The notes under the pieces were generated by a model. It saw nothing but the letters and a program-made list of their open reading frames with translations. It was not told the DNA's origin and searched no databases. A stretch of DNA of 64,000 bases. Origin: JACKII01 sp963807085 (GTDB taxonomy: Bacteria; Pseudomonadota; Alphaproteobacteria; Bin95). The stretch lies in NCBI GenBank assembly GCA_963807085.1, contig CAWEBB010000014.1, positions 104,246-168,245 of the forward strand, in the 5' to 3' direction. Shown here piece by piece: positions 44,123 to 52,523 of the stretch. The translations under genes and the position numbers were made by a program. Every line of letters begins with the position of its first letter. Position 1 is the stretch's first letter.

Positions 44123-45690
44123 GCTGCCACTCCGGACAGCAGTACCGCATCACTAGCTGGCTTTGTCGTTTCGACCACCGCTCTTGGCAGATAGGGATAA
44201 GTATCGAGATCCATCCGGGGTGGCCGCCGCTCGATCCGACAGAGGATGAGGTGTTTGACAGCATCGTAGCCGATGGCGCCAAGGTCGAGAGCCTGCCGGA
44301 TGGCGCCGTGGACATGGCTCATCTCGAAGGTTTCCAGCAGGCGCAGGACCTGGACATATTCGCGTTTGCCGGGTTTGCCCATCCGCGCCTCCAGCAAGCG
44401 GTGCAGGGTTGCAAACTCACCGGGCAGATCCCAGCCCTGGAGGGGGGCTGCCTGATCCAGAGCGCCGGCCTTCTGCTCTAGAAGCGGCAGGTAGTGCATT
44501 GGATCGAACACCATGTCGGCCTTCTCATAGGACCGAACATGCCTTGCGATCACCTCCGCCCCGCAGCCGATCACGACCTCATGGACGTAGCCTCGGACCC
44601 GAACCTCATGATGGGCAAACGCGGTTGGCACGGAGTAATCGTTGTTGCGATAGCGGACCATCGAGATAGACGTTGCGCGCGTGCTGACCTTCTCACAGGC
44701 GTCATAGGGCGTCGGCGGCAAGGGCATCAGCGCATCCAGGTCACGCAGCAGGCGCTCACCAATCGTCTCGCCATGTCCGTGGACAACATCGTCCTGGCGC
44801 TTCAGGCACTGTGCTTCCAGCCAGGCGTTCAGCGCATCGAGGGTCTCGAACCGGGGGGGCCGGGACGAGGAAATTCCGCCGACCAAAGCCCTTGTCGTTT
44901 CCCTTGCCAGGACGACCTAACCTATCCTTGAACGGATAATGCGATTGGAGTTCCGAGAAGGTTCTGGTCCGAACCCGTTCACCTCCCCCAAGGATCTTCG
45001 CCACGGCGATCACCGTGTTGTAGAGTACCAATAGCGGCCCGCCGCCGAAGAAAGCAAATGCTGCGTTGTGACCATCACAGAAAGCTTCGGTTGTCTCTGC
45101 CGGATAGGCCTTGATGAAGAATGCATCCGAATGTGGTAGCGCCATCGCAAAGTAATGCAGCTTGCACGCGACCCTGCCGATTACGCCAAGCGCCTTGCCA
45201 AAATCCACCTGGGCGTGGCCCGGCGCATGTACCAACGGCACGAACACTTCCCGCGTTCGCCGCTGCCGCTCGCGCACATAGTCCGCGATGATGGTGATGC
45301 CACCGGCGAAGCCATGCTCGTCACGCAGCCGGGCATGGATGCGCTTCGCGGTATGGCGCTGTTTTTTGATAACCCGTTTGTCGTCTTCCAGGATCTGATC
45401 GATAACCGGAATGAACGGGTCGAGCTTGGGCCGGGAGGCCGCTCGTTCACGCCGATACCCTGGAGGCACAGAATGCCTCAGGATCTTCGAAACAGTCTTG
45501 CGGTCGCTCCCAAAATGGTGTGCCGCTGCTCGGGCACTCATTCCATCCACGTGACATGCCCGGCGGACCCGCCCATTCAATTCCACAGTATACATCTCCC
45601 CGCCTTCAGCTCGTTGCCTCCAGCGTAAAGTGGCAGACTTTTACTCCGCGACGGTCAGAATGTCCGACCGTTTCTGTGGACCAATTTGTC
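44060..45690. mobile_element. IS21-family insertion sequence, degenerate
   Basis: Covers the broken istA, the start of istB and the upstream terminal region. To the right of istA, 45620-45690 contains subterminal repeats of the AATTTGTCTCC / GACGGTCAGAATGTCCGACC kind, expected near an IS21 end. The left end is missing because istB is cut and joined to foreign GC-rich sequence. Boundaries are approximate. Confidence 0.55.
44119..45595 (-). pseudogene. IS21-family IstA transposase, frameshifted
   Basis: The first frame (from 45595) carries the HTH (MSARAAAHHFGSDRKTVSKIL) and the DDE core with HAQVDFGKALGVIG. The second frame (to 44119) carries the C-terminal part from FETLDALNAWLEAQCLKRQDD on. 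They join at a run of seven G (44853-44859, plus strand); six would restore the frame. In addition, GNDKGFGRRNFLVP lacks the segment between NDKG and RRNF that in IS21 transposases normally includes the catalytic Glu (KVEGLVGYA-type). The element is thus doubly inactive. Confidence 0.8.
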
Positions 45691-45809
45691 TCCGGGATTC
45701 CCAATCCGTTGGCATTGAACCACCGAATTATTGAGGTAGTGGATTGAAAACAAGCCGGCTGCGCCATCCTGCTCCCCGCGTACAACAAGGTTTCACCTAT
45801 AGTTACGGC

Positions 45810-47378
45810 ATGACCAAAGTGACGATACCGCGCGACGAACGTCGCCAAGCAAATTGGATCAAGCCGGCATGCTGGCTGGTTTTGGCCTTTACCCTGTGCT
45901 TGGCTGTATGGCCGATAAATGGGTCGCCGCTCTTTTATGTGGATACTGGTGGCTACCTTGCTCAGGGCGACGCCATCCTGCGCGGGCTTGCTGGCCTCTT
46001 GGAGCGCTTGCTGCCTGGCGATAATGGGCACCAGACTGCAACACAAATCGAGGCGCGGGACGGCATTGTAGTGGGAAGCCGCTCGGCCACCTACGCGCTA
46101 TTCCTGAGTTCGGCGGAAGCGGTGTTGGGGATTGGCGCGGCCGCCATAGGGCAAACGCTGCTGTTTGTCTTCGTGGTATGGTTGGCTGTAAGAGTGTCGG
46201 CCCGCGCGCTCAGTGGCAATGAAAAGCATGAAACTAGGGCTTCCAGTAAGCGTTTTCCTGTCAGCCGAGTGGTAGCAATGGTCGTCACGGCAGGCTGTCT
46301 GGGCGCTCTGCCCTTCTACACCATTTACATTATGCCCGATATTTTCACCTCAATGCTGATTTTAATTGTGGCGACCCTGAGTATATTTGGCCAATCAATG
46401 CGGCACTGGGAGATGGCGGCCGCTCTTCTCATTGGCGCGGCGGCGGTGACGGCCCATCCATCAAACCTCCTGATTGGCGGTCTGTTGCTGGGAGGAGCTG
46501 CCATTGTTGCGCTTGCGGTGGGCACCCGCCGCCTTTGGATTGGAGTCGCGCTGATTGCCGTAATACTGGTGGTCGGACTTGGCGAGCGAACCCTGTTTAC
46601 AACGGCTGCCAAGGCCATACAGAAGGCCGAAGTTGTCTATAATCCTTTCCTCACCGTCCGGGCAATTGTAGACGGGCCGGGCCTGGATCGCCTAGCCGAA
46701 GTGTGCCCCACGACACGGCTTGCGACCTGCGTCCTCTATGAGCGGCTGAAAGACCATCCGGAGCGGATTCACGCGAGCAACATGATGTTTTCGCGCGCAC
46801 CGGAAAACGGCTCCTTTGCTCTGCTCGATCCGGAAATCCAGAAAAAGATCGCCCAAGAACAGACAGCGTTCTTTGCGGAGGTTGTGAAAACCCATCCGGT
46901 GGGTATGGCGCTGGCGGTTTTGGACAATACGATCGCCCAGATCGGTTATGTCAGCATCGTCATGACCATGCCGATCGAAGACACGCTGAACCGATTGGCG
47001 ACCATGACCGATAATGTGCCGGATGTACTCTGGAAGGCGCGACTCACCGAAACACCCGACTGGTTGCCGCTGCTAGACCGGCTGCACCGGGGTGTCTATT
47101 GGATAACGGGACTAATCGTGGCGATCCTGCTGCTATGGCCCCGGCGGGGCTTGCCATTACCGTTGCGTGGCTTCGCGCTGATAGTTTTCGGCGGGATTGT
47201 CGCGAACGCCCTGGTCTGCGGCGGCATCTCCCAGCCGGCAGAGCGCTATGGCGCTCGGGTGATTTTCCTGGTGCCGATGATGGCGGCCATGCTGATTGCC
47301 TTTCTGCCTGGATTCTACGGCTCCCGGTTACCAGAGGAACGCACAGGCCCGACTGCCCGGTCGGAAAAGGGCGGGTAA
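45810..47378 (+). CDS. Polytopic membrane protein, GT-C glycosyltransferase-like
   Basis: A 522-residue protein with about 10-11 hydrophobic segments and one large soluble part (about 265-400). An acidic YVDTGGYL motif (Asp45) lies just after the first membrane helix, in the position of the catalytic Asp/Glu of GT-C glycosyltransferases; later segments have the loose PMT-like spacing. No specific family is recognised. The ATG at 45810 is chosen over an upstream codon in the IS21-flanking sequence. It opens the glycan locus and converges on a GT2 gene. A role in lipid-linked sugar transfer is inference. Confidence 0.55.
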   Translation: MTKVTIPRDERRQANWIKPACWLVLAFTLCLAVWPINGSPLFYVDTGGYLAQGDAILRGLAGLLERLLPGDNGHQTATQIEARDGIVVGSRSATYALFLSSAEAVLGIGAAAIGQTLLFVFVVWLAVRVSARALSGNEKHETRASSKRFPVSRVVAMVVTAGCLGALPFYTIYIMPDIFTSMLILIVATLSIFGQSMRHWEMAAALLIGAAAVTAHPSNLLIGGLLLGGAAIVALAVGTRRLWIGVALIAVILVVGLGERTLFTTAAKAIQKAEVVYNPFLTVRAIVDGPGLDRLAEVCPTTRLATCVLYERLKDHPERIHASNMMFSRAPENGSFALLDPEIQKKIAQEQTAFFAEVVKTHPVGMALAVLDNTIAQIGYVSIVMTMPIEDTLNRLATMTDNVPDVLWKARLTETPDWLPLLDRLHRGVYWITGLIVAILLLWPRRGLPLPLRGFALIVFGGIVANALVCGGISQPAERYGARVIFLVPMMAAMLIAFLPGFYGSRLPEERTGPTARSEKGG

Positions 47379-47537
47379 CGCCGGCTAAGGCCGCTTCGGC
47401 TATCGCGTCCGGTCAATTTGGATCGGACGATACAGTTTTGTGATCGACGGATCCTGGCCGGTCGCTGGTCGGTCGCGACGGACATTGGTTGGGAGTCATT
47501 GCTCGTCTCTGTGCGCCGGATGAAAAGATTTCGGGAT

Positions 47538-48620
47538 CTACGCAGCCCGGCGGTTCGGGCAGATTAACGGCTGCAGCTGCTTGACCCTTACGGTATCGGC
47601 CTCCTCCAACTTGCGCCGATGCCAGCTGCTAAGCACCATATGGCCGAGCCATGGCGCCGTCTCAGGGTCTATGTCCTGAAAGTTGCGACCGAGTTCCGGG
47701 TCCGCATCCAGACTCGGATACAGGCTTTTGCGGACCTGCCAATGCGCAATCAACGCCAGCACCAGCAGTGTATAGCCCGGTTGCTTTGCCAAGAGCGGCA
47801 CTAGTATTCGCAATGCATCGCCCGGCCGTTTCTGCAGAACGAGGTGCAGGCAGTAGCCCACCGTCCGCGCCCGGCCGAGGCTGAATACCCATTTAGGCAC
47901 GCCGACATTTGCCGCTTCGATCAGTTCAAGCGCTTTCAAATTCGACCGCGCGGCACGGGCGTTGTCCGACGACATGTTGCCGCAATGCATTCGGTAGCCA
48001 ACCAGCGCCTCCTCACAACAACCCGCTGCTCCGACTGAAGCGAGCCGTAGCTGAAGCAGCAGGTCCTCCGCGCCTTCTATACCCCAGTCACGCAGGCGCG
48101 GATCATGGCCACCAAATTGGCGTGCCCAGTGCAACGGCACCATGATACTGCTTACATTGCTGAAGAAGTTGGTCGCGATTTGCCGGCAGATGGTGTGGCC
48201 GCAAACGTTGGACAGCGTCCGGAAATTGGGGATGACCAGGTCGTCCTCGTCGAGCAAGCGGTATCCGGTATAGACAAAGCTCAATGGAACGGACGAGCGT
48301 TCAAAGATCTGTACTTGCTTTGCAATTTTTGTCGGATGCCAGACATCATCTGCATCGAGCCAAGCGACATACTGACCGGATGCCTTCGCCAGTCCGGCAT
48401 TTCGGGCTGCTGCTACCCCTGAATTCTGCTGACGCAGCAGGGTGAACCGCTTGTCTTCGCTGGCAAAGTCTTCTGCAATTGCAGCAGTTTCATCGGCCGA
48501 TCCGTCATCGACAACGAAAACCTCGAAGTTACCGAAAGACTGCATCCGCACGCTTTCGAGCGTGCGGGCAAGTGTGTCGGCGGCATTGTAGGCCGGAACG
48601 ATTATCGAGACGCGAGGCAC
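47538..48620 (-). CDS. GT2-family glycosyltransferase
   Basis: A 360-residue inverting glycosyltransferase of family 2 (GT-A fold). PRVSIIVPAYNAADTLARTL opens the protein, VFVVDDGSADETAAI is the nucleotide-binding strand, and VAWLDADDVW (about 90-99) holds the DxD-type metal motif. The C-terminal third is helical without clear membrane segments. The start is at the left edge of a long AT-rich gap that probably carries its promoter. Donor and acceptor sugars cannot be predicted. Confidence 0.92.
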   Translation of the reverse strand: MPRVSIIVPAYNAADTLARTLESVRMQSFGNFEVFVVDDGSADETAAIAEDFASEDKRFTLLRQQNSGVAAARNAGLAKASGQYVAWLDADDVWHPTKIAKQVQIFERSSVPLSFVYTGYRLLDEDDLVIPNFRTLSNVCGHTICRQIATNFFSNVSSIMVPLHWARQFGGHDPRLRDWGIEGAEDLLLQLRLASVGAAGCCEEALVGYRMHCGNMSSDNARAARSNLKALELIEAANVGVPKWVFSLGRARTVGYCLHLVLQKRPGDALRILVPLLAKQPGYTLLVLALIAHWQVRKSLYPSLDADPELGRNFQDIDPETAPWLGHMVLSSWHRRKLEEADTVRVKQLQPLICPNRRAA

Positions 48621-49181
48621 GGGAGCAGGCCATTAGAAAACGGAAGGCTCACGCTCGGCCATTGGTCCAACCATCGCGAACGCCGTTTGAGCCAGCTAGC
48701 GGCACCGTTGCCCGTGAGGATCATATCCCCAGGATTTCTCATCATGGTCGGTTGACGCCTCCCCAAATCGTTTTTTGATCGTCGATACCCGGCCATGCCG
48801 ACCCGCACGTAATTACATTACCATCATAGGCAATCGTATCGTGACATATGGAGGCTCATATCAAAATACCTATTTTTTTACCTCTCATAGTTAATTGGCA
48901 GCAAATTCGACATACATCAATAAGTGTAGACTCATTTATGTAGCTTATTTAAGATATTATTCCGCGGTTAATCGTTTTTATAAACAAGAGAAAAGTATTT
49001 TGAGGAATTTGTAAAGGATTTCGCGACATTTGTACGCAAAATATACGGGTTATTATTTAGACAATATCAATAAATATACGTAATTCACTATTTGAATGTA
49101 TTAGTATGTAAGCGTAATATGGCGCTACTTACGCGTACTATTAGACTTTAATAGTTCTGGCGATTAGAACGCGGAACAACT
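48621..49181. other. 561-bp AT-rich intergenic region
   Basis: No gene is visible. From about 48790 to 49145 the sequence is strongly AT-rich compared with the genes on both sides, with many TATAAT-like and A/T tracts. GCGTAA at 49112-49117 and TTACGC at 49129-49134 form a 6-bp hairpin without a T-run. It probably includes the promoter of the GT2 gene to its left. Such AT-rich control regions are common in laterally acquired surface-glycan loci. Confidence 0.5.
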
Positions 49182-50330
49182 TCAGGTAGCGGCTGGTAAT
49201 CCGAGTGTGATGTCTTTGCCGAACAATGCGTCCAACATCTTCTCAAAGGATTTTCCTGAGATGTTCGGCACCTGTACCCGGGGCAACTCAAGCGCGGGGG
49301 AGCGGCCGGTTGCAATACCGAACTTGCTGCAAGTCGCGTTTTTGAAACCGGCAGCATCAATCAGGCGCACGGTCTCCGGACTGTAACGCCCGAAGGGATA
49401 GGCAAAGCTAGTAATGTTCTGGCCTGTAGCCTCCCGAAGCATATGGCGGCAGTCGGAGATCTCTTCCTCCGCCCGGCCGCTACCAACCTGACCGAGATCG
49501 GCGTGGGTCATTGTATGGCCGCCGATTTCGATCAATGGCGATAGCGCCATTTGCTCAAGTTCCGGGAAGTCTACCGGCCGCACGCCACTCCCCTCGGATG
49601 GCACTGGAGAAATGCCGGACCATTCCGCGAGCTCAGCTATAGCTCGCTGTCGGGCGGCGGGTTCGAGGGCAGCGATGAACGCCCAAACGTCAAGAAATGC
49701 CTTTTGGCGCCGATCTCGTGCTGGCTCCAGATCGGCTTTCCAACCCGCCAAATGGGTAAGGGCGGCCGGGCTGAGGCTCGCGGAAGGGCCGAGTTGCCAT
49801 TGCTGCGACGCTTCGCCCTGCGACAGCGTCAGGGTCTCAGGCAGCGTTGCCGTTTCCAGAAAGACCTTGCTGACCAAGTCCCACCAAAAAGCATCAGGTT
49901 TCCCGACTGCGCCGCCGACGATATAGATCGTCGCCGGAACCTGTTGGTGCTCAAGGATCGGCAGCGCGGTTCGCAAATTGTCGAGATAGCCGTCGTCAAA
50001 AGTCACCGCGACCGCGTTGTCAGGCGCACCTGGCGCTTGCAGTTGACCGGCCAGTTTGCTCAACGGCCGGGCTAACCGCCGACGCCGGAGCGCGGCCATA
50101 TGGGCGGCGAAGTTCTCGGCGCTTACCACCATGCGCCAAGGGTCGGCACCGACCTCTGCCACACGATGATAGAGCAGGATGGCACCCCGTCGAGCCCCTG
50201 CACTCCGCTGCCGCTCTAGGCGGCAGGCCATCGCGAACTTGATGCTCTGCTGCCGCTCTCGACGGTAGGCCATCGCTGACCGAAGCGGTTCAAGCGTCCG
50301 AAGCCTCATCAAGACACCCCCGGTAAACAT
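49182..50330 (-). CDS. Polysaccharide deacetylase family protein (NodB homology)
   Basis: A 382-residue carbohydrate-esterase-4-like enzyme. AILLYHRVAE begins the fold, VAVTFDDGYLDN (about 105-116) holds the metal/catalytic Asp pair, GGHTMTHADLG (about 270-280) the two His ligands, and SFAYPFGRYS motif 3. An insert of about 90 residues separates motifs 1 and 2. It would remove N-acetyl groups from a surface or lipid-linked glycan. No cleavable signal is seen, so it may act in the cytoplasm. The N-terminal region contains a 14-residue tandem duplication. It follows the methyltransferase gene by 6 bp. Confidence 0.88.
   Translation of the reverse strand: MFTGGVLMRLRTLEPLRSAMAYRRERQQSIKFAMACRLERQRSAGARRGAILLYHRVAEVGADPWRMVVSAENFAAHMAALRRRRLARPLSKLAGQLQAPGAPDNAVAVTFDDGYLDNLRTALPILEHQQVPATIYIVGGAVGKPDAFWWDLVSKVFLETATLPETLTLSQGEASQQWQLGPSASLSPAALTHLAGWKADLEPARDRRQKAFLDVWAFIAALEPAARQRAIAELAEWSGISPVPSEGSGVRPVDFPELEQMALSPLIEIGGHTMTHADLGQVGSGRAEEEISDCRHMLREATGQNITSFAYPFGRYSPETVRLIDAAGFKNATCSKFGIATGRSPALELPRVQVPNISGKSFEKMLDALFGKDITLGLPAAT
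50208..50280. repeat. 42-bp tandem duplication inside the deacetylase gene
   Basis: Copies at 50208-50238 and 50250-50280, offset 42 bp, share CTGCCGCTCT and AGGCCATCGC cores with a few mismatches. In protein terms (minus strand) they encode MAYRRERQQS and MACRLERQRS, 14 residues apart. In frame, so tolerated. Confidence 0.75.
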
Positions 50331-50336
50331 CGGTTT

Positions 50337-51155
50337 CTAGGATGCCTTTTTCGCGGCTACGCCGATGAGCATTTGATAATCTGGATCTTCGAAGTCGAGT
50401 TCGGCGCGGGTCAGCTCCTCCGCCGCAAGTCCTTGCAGGAATGATATGGTGGCCAGGACATTGCCGTAACTCCGGACCTCCACCTGACCGCCCTTGAAAA
50501 TATCGTTGAAGATGCGCCGGGCCGAGCCTTGGGTAAAACCCCAGTACCATGAATTGCGCCATGGCTCGTCTGCGATCTGCGTAAGACCGGCCATGGTCAC
50601 CAATACCGTGCCGCCTGGCTTCAGAATTCGGTGAATTGTTTCGACCGCCGCATTGTAGTCGTAAATCATCATCAGAGTTTGCGTGATGATTACACAGTCA
50701 AAGCTATTCGACGCGATGTGGGGCGCATCGGTCAGATCCGCCACAATCGTCACCGGCGGGGCCGGATCATCGTAATGAAGGACTTCGATGCTGGTAACGC
50801 CCTCGCCACCAAACTTCTTGGTATATGTATCTTCCGAGATTTCCAGAACCCGCCCGCTGACAGCGGCGCCATGCCCACCCAAGAACTTTTCAATATAGTA
50901 CCGGTCGACCGGCGTACCGCGCTCCCAGCCGTAAAGGCGGCTGATTGGTTTTAAGCGGCGCAAAGCACCGAAATCGACTTTATGAAGACGCGGACTCGCG
51001 ATCTGCTCCAATTTTTCGGTCAGACGCCAATGCTTCGGCAAAAAGGATGCTGCCGCGCCTGTTACCCATTTCAGACCGACAACCAGGCCCGGCTCGCGAG
51101 GCGGAACCACTGGTCGCCCATCATTTGAAGTTTGATCTACCATCACCCCACTCAC
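50337..51155 (-). CDS. SAM-dependent methyltransferase (class I, type 11)
   Basis: A 272-residue methyltransferase. The SAM motif I is variant (SGRVLEISEDTYTKKFG, about 100-116); VTIVADLTDAPHIASNSFDCVIITQTLMMI gives motifs II-III, and ILKPGGTVLVTMAGL motif IV. This shape is common among methyltransferases in O-antigen and capsule clusters that modify sugars or chain ends. Start 51155, or the ATG four codons later. It is probably cotranscribed with the deacetylase downstream. Confidence 0.85.
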   Translation of the reverse strand: MSGVMVDQTSNDGRPVVPPREPGLVVGLKWVTGAAASFLPKHWRLTEKLEQIASPRLHKVDFGALRRLKPISRLYGWERGTPVDRYYIEKFLGGHGAAVSGRVLEISEDTYTKKFGGEGVTSIEVLHYDDPAPPVTIVADLTDAPHIASNSFDCVIITQTLMMIYDYNAAVETIHRILKPGGTVLVTMAGLTQIADEPWRNSWYWGFTQGSARRIFNDIFKGGQVEVRSYGNVLATISFLQGLAAEELTRAELDFEDPDYQMLIGVAAKKAS

Positions 51156-51488
51156 CCCCTCTCAATTTCAAAGCAAAAATCCGCCCAACCAGCATTTTTT
51201 AAAATGAGACGCCGCACTGTTCCCGTGATTTTCTGGAGCAGACCCTATCTGAACAAAGTGCACTTTTTATGAATTTGTGCGTAGCAAATGCCGCGCGGGT
51301 GCCTCACATCTGAACATGGCTAAAGTTGCGATCACAGCCTCAACAGCGGGCTGAAGGGCGCAGTAGATAGGGAACTGCGCTAAGGCGTCGGCTTTTTTGG
51401 CCGTTTGCTTTCTTGTACTAAGGCTTTCGTATCCTAGACCGGAGAATTTCGGCTTTGGGCGTTAGCGATCAGACGCGGAGAGTATGCA
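51156..51488. promoter_or_regulatory. Divergent promoter region, methyltransferase / GT2
   Basis: These 333 bp lie between the minus-strand methyltransferase-deacetylase unit and the plus-strand GT2 gene, so both promoters must be here. Two AT-rich patches (about 51195-51215 and 51255-51285) are candidates. GGAGAG at 51477-51482 is the ribosome-binding site of the GT2 gene. No operator could be identified. Confidence 0.45.
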
Positions 51489-52508
51489 ATGCAAGGAGAG
51501 CGTGATGAACTTCCACTTGTTTCCTGCGTTATCATTTTTCTCAATGGCGAGAAGTATATTGGGGAAGCGATCGACAGTGTCATCGCGCAGACCTATCCGA
51601 ACTGGGAACTGATCCTGGTTGACGACGGAACGACCGACGGCGCCACATCCATCGCGCAGAGTTATGCTGCCGCCCATCCGGACAAGATTGCTTATACCGA
51701 GCACCCCAATCACGAAAACCGGGGAATGAGCGCCTCCCGCAATGCCGGCATCCGGCGCGGCAAAGGCAAATATGTTGCCTTCCTGGACGCCGACGATATC
51801 TGGTTACCAGACCGACTCAAACGCCACGTGGAAGTGATGGAACGTAATCCGGAGGCCGGTGTGAGCATCGCGCCGACTCTGCTTTGGTCCAGTTGGAACA
51901 AGGCAAACCTGCCGGCGACGCGGCCTTGGCTTTCGGCCGACTCGGTCACACCGTTGGGAGTGCCGTCGAACACGGTGCTATATCCGCCTTACCTCGCGAC
52001 GCACTATCTTGAAAGCCATGGATCCGGGATGCCCGGCATTTGCAGCTTGCTGATCCGCCGAGATCGACTTGAGGCGGTTGGCTGCTTCAACGAGGATTTC
52101 CGCGGGCTCTACGAAGACCAGGTGATGCTGTTCAAAATGTTCCTGAATTGGCCGGCGATCGCCATAGAAGAAGTGCTGGACCACTACCGGCAACATGAAG
52201 GCTCAGCCTGTAACCAAGTCGGCCGAGTGAAAGGCGATCTGGCAATGCGCCCGACTTTCTTGGAATGGCTGCAGACTTATATCATAGAGGCAGGTATTAC
52301 CGACCAGCGTTTATGGCGGGCCTTTCGCGGACAGATTTTGCGGTTTGACAATCCCCGTGTCTGGCAGATGGCTAACCTTCCACACGCAATCGTCGGCCGG
52401 TGGGGCATGGAAAGCCGTCGCGCCGTGATTTGGCTGTTAACGCCAAAAGTTTATCATGGATTGCGCCGCTGGTTCGGCATGAAGCCCGTTGATATGGGTA
52501 GAGTTTAA
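51489..52508 (+). CDS. GT2-family glycosyltransferase
   Basis: A 339-residue GT-A glycosyltransferase. PLVSCVIIFLNGEKYIGEAI opens it, LILVDDGTTDGAT is the nucleotide strand and VAFLDADDIWLPDRL (about 94-108) the metal motif; the C-terminal half has GMPGICSLLIRRDRLEAVGCFNE and the acceptor-side YEDQVMLFKMF. No membrane segment. It converges on the ABC exporter gene 16 bp away. Its substrate is unknown; it probably adds a residue to the glycan built by this locus. Confidence 0.92.
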   Translation: MQGERDELPLVSCVIIFLNGEKYIGEAIDSVIAQTYPNWELILVDDGTTDGATSIAQSYAAAHPDKIAYTEHPNHENRGMSASRNAGIRRGKGKYVAFLDADDIWLPDRLKRHVEVMERNPEAGVSIAPTLLWSSWNKANLPATRPWLSADSVTPLGVPSNTVLYPPYLATHYLESHGSGMPGICSLLIRRDRLEAVGCFNEDFRGLYEDQVMLFKMFLNWPAIAIEEVLDHYRQHEGSACNQVGRVKGDLAMRPTFLEWLQTYIIEAGITDQRLWRAFRGQILRFDNPRVWQMANLPHAIVGRWGMESRRAVIWLLTPKVYHGLRRWFGMKPVDMGRV

Positions 52509-52523
52509 AGCGTCGCGTCTGTC

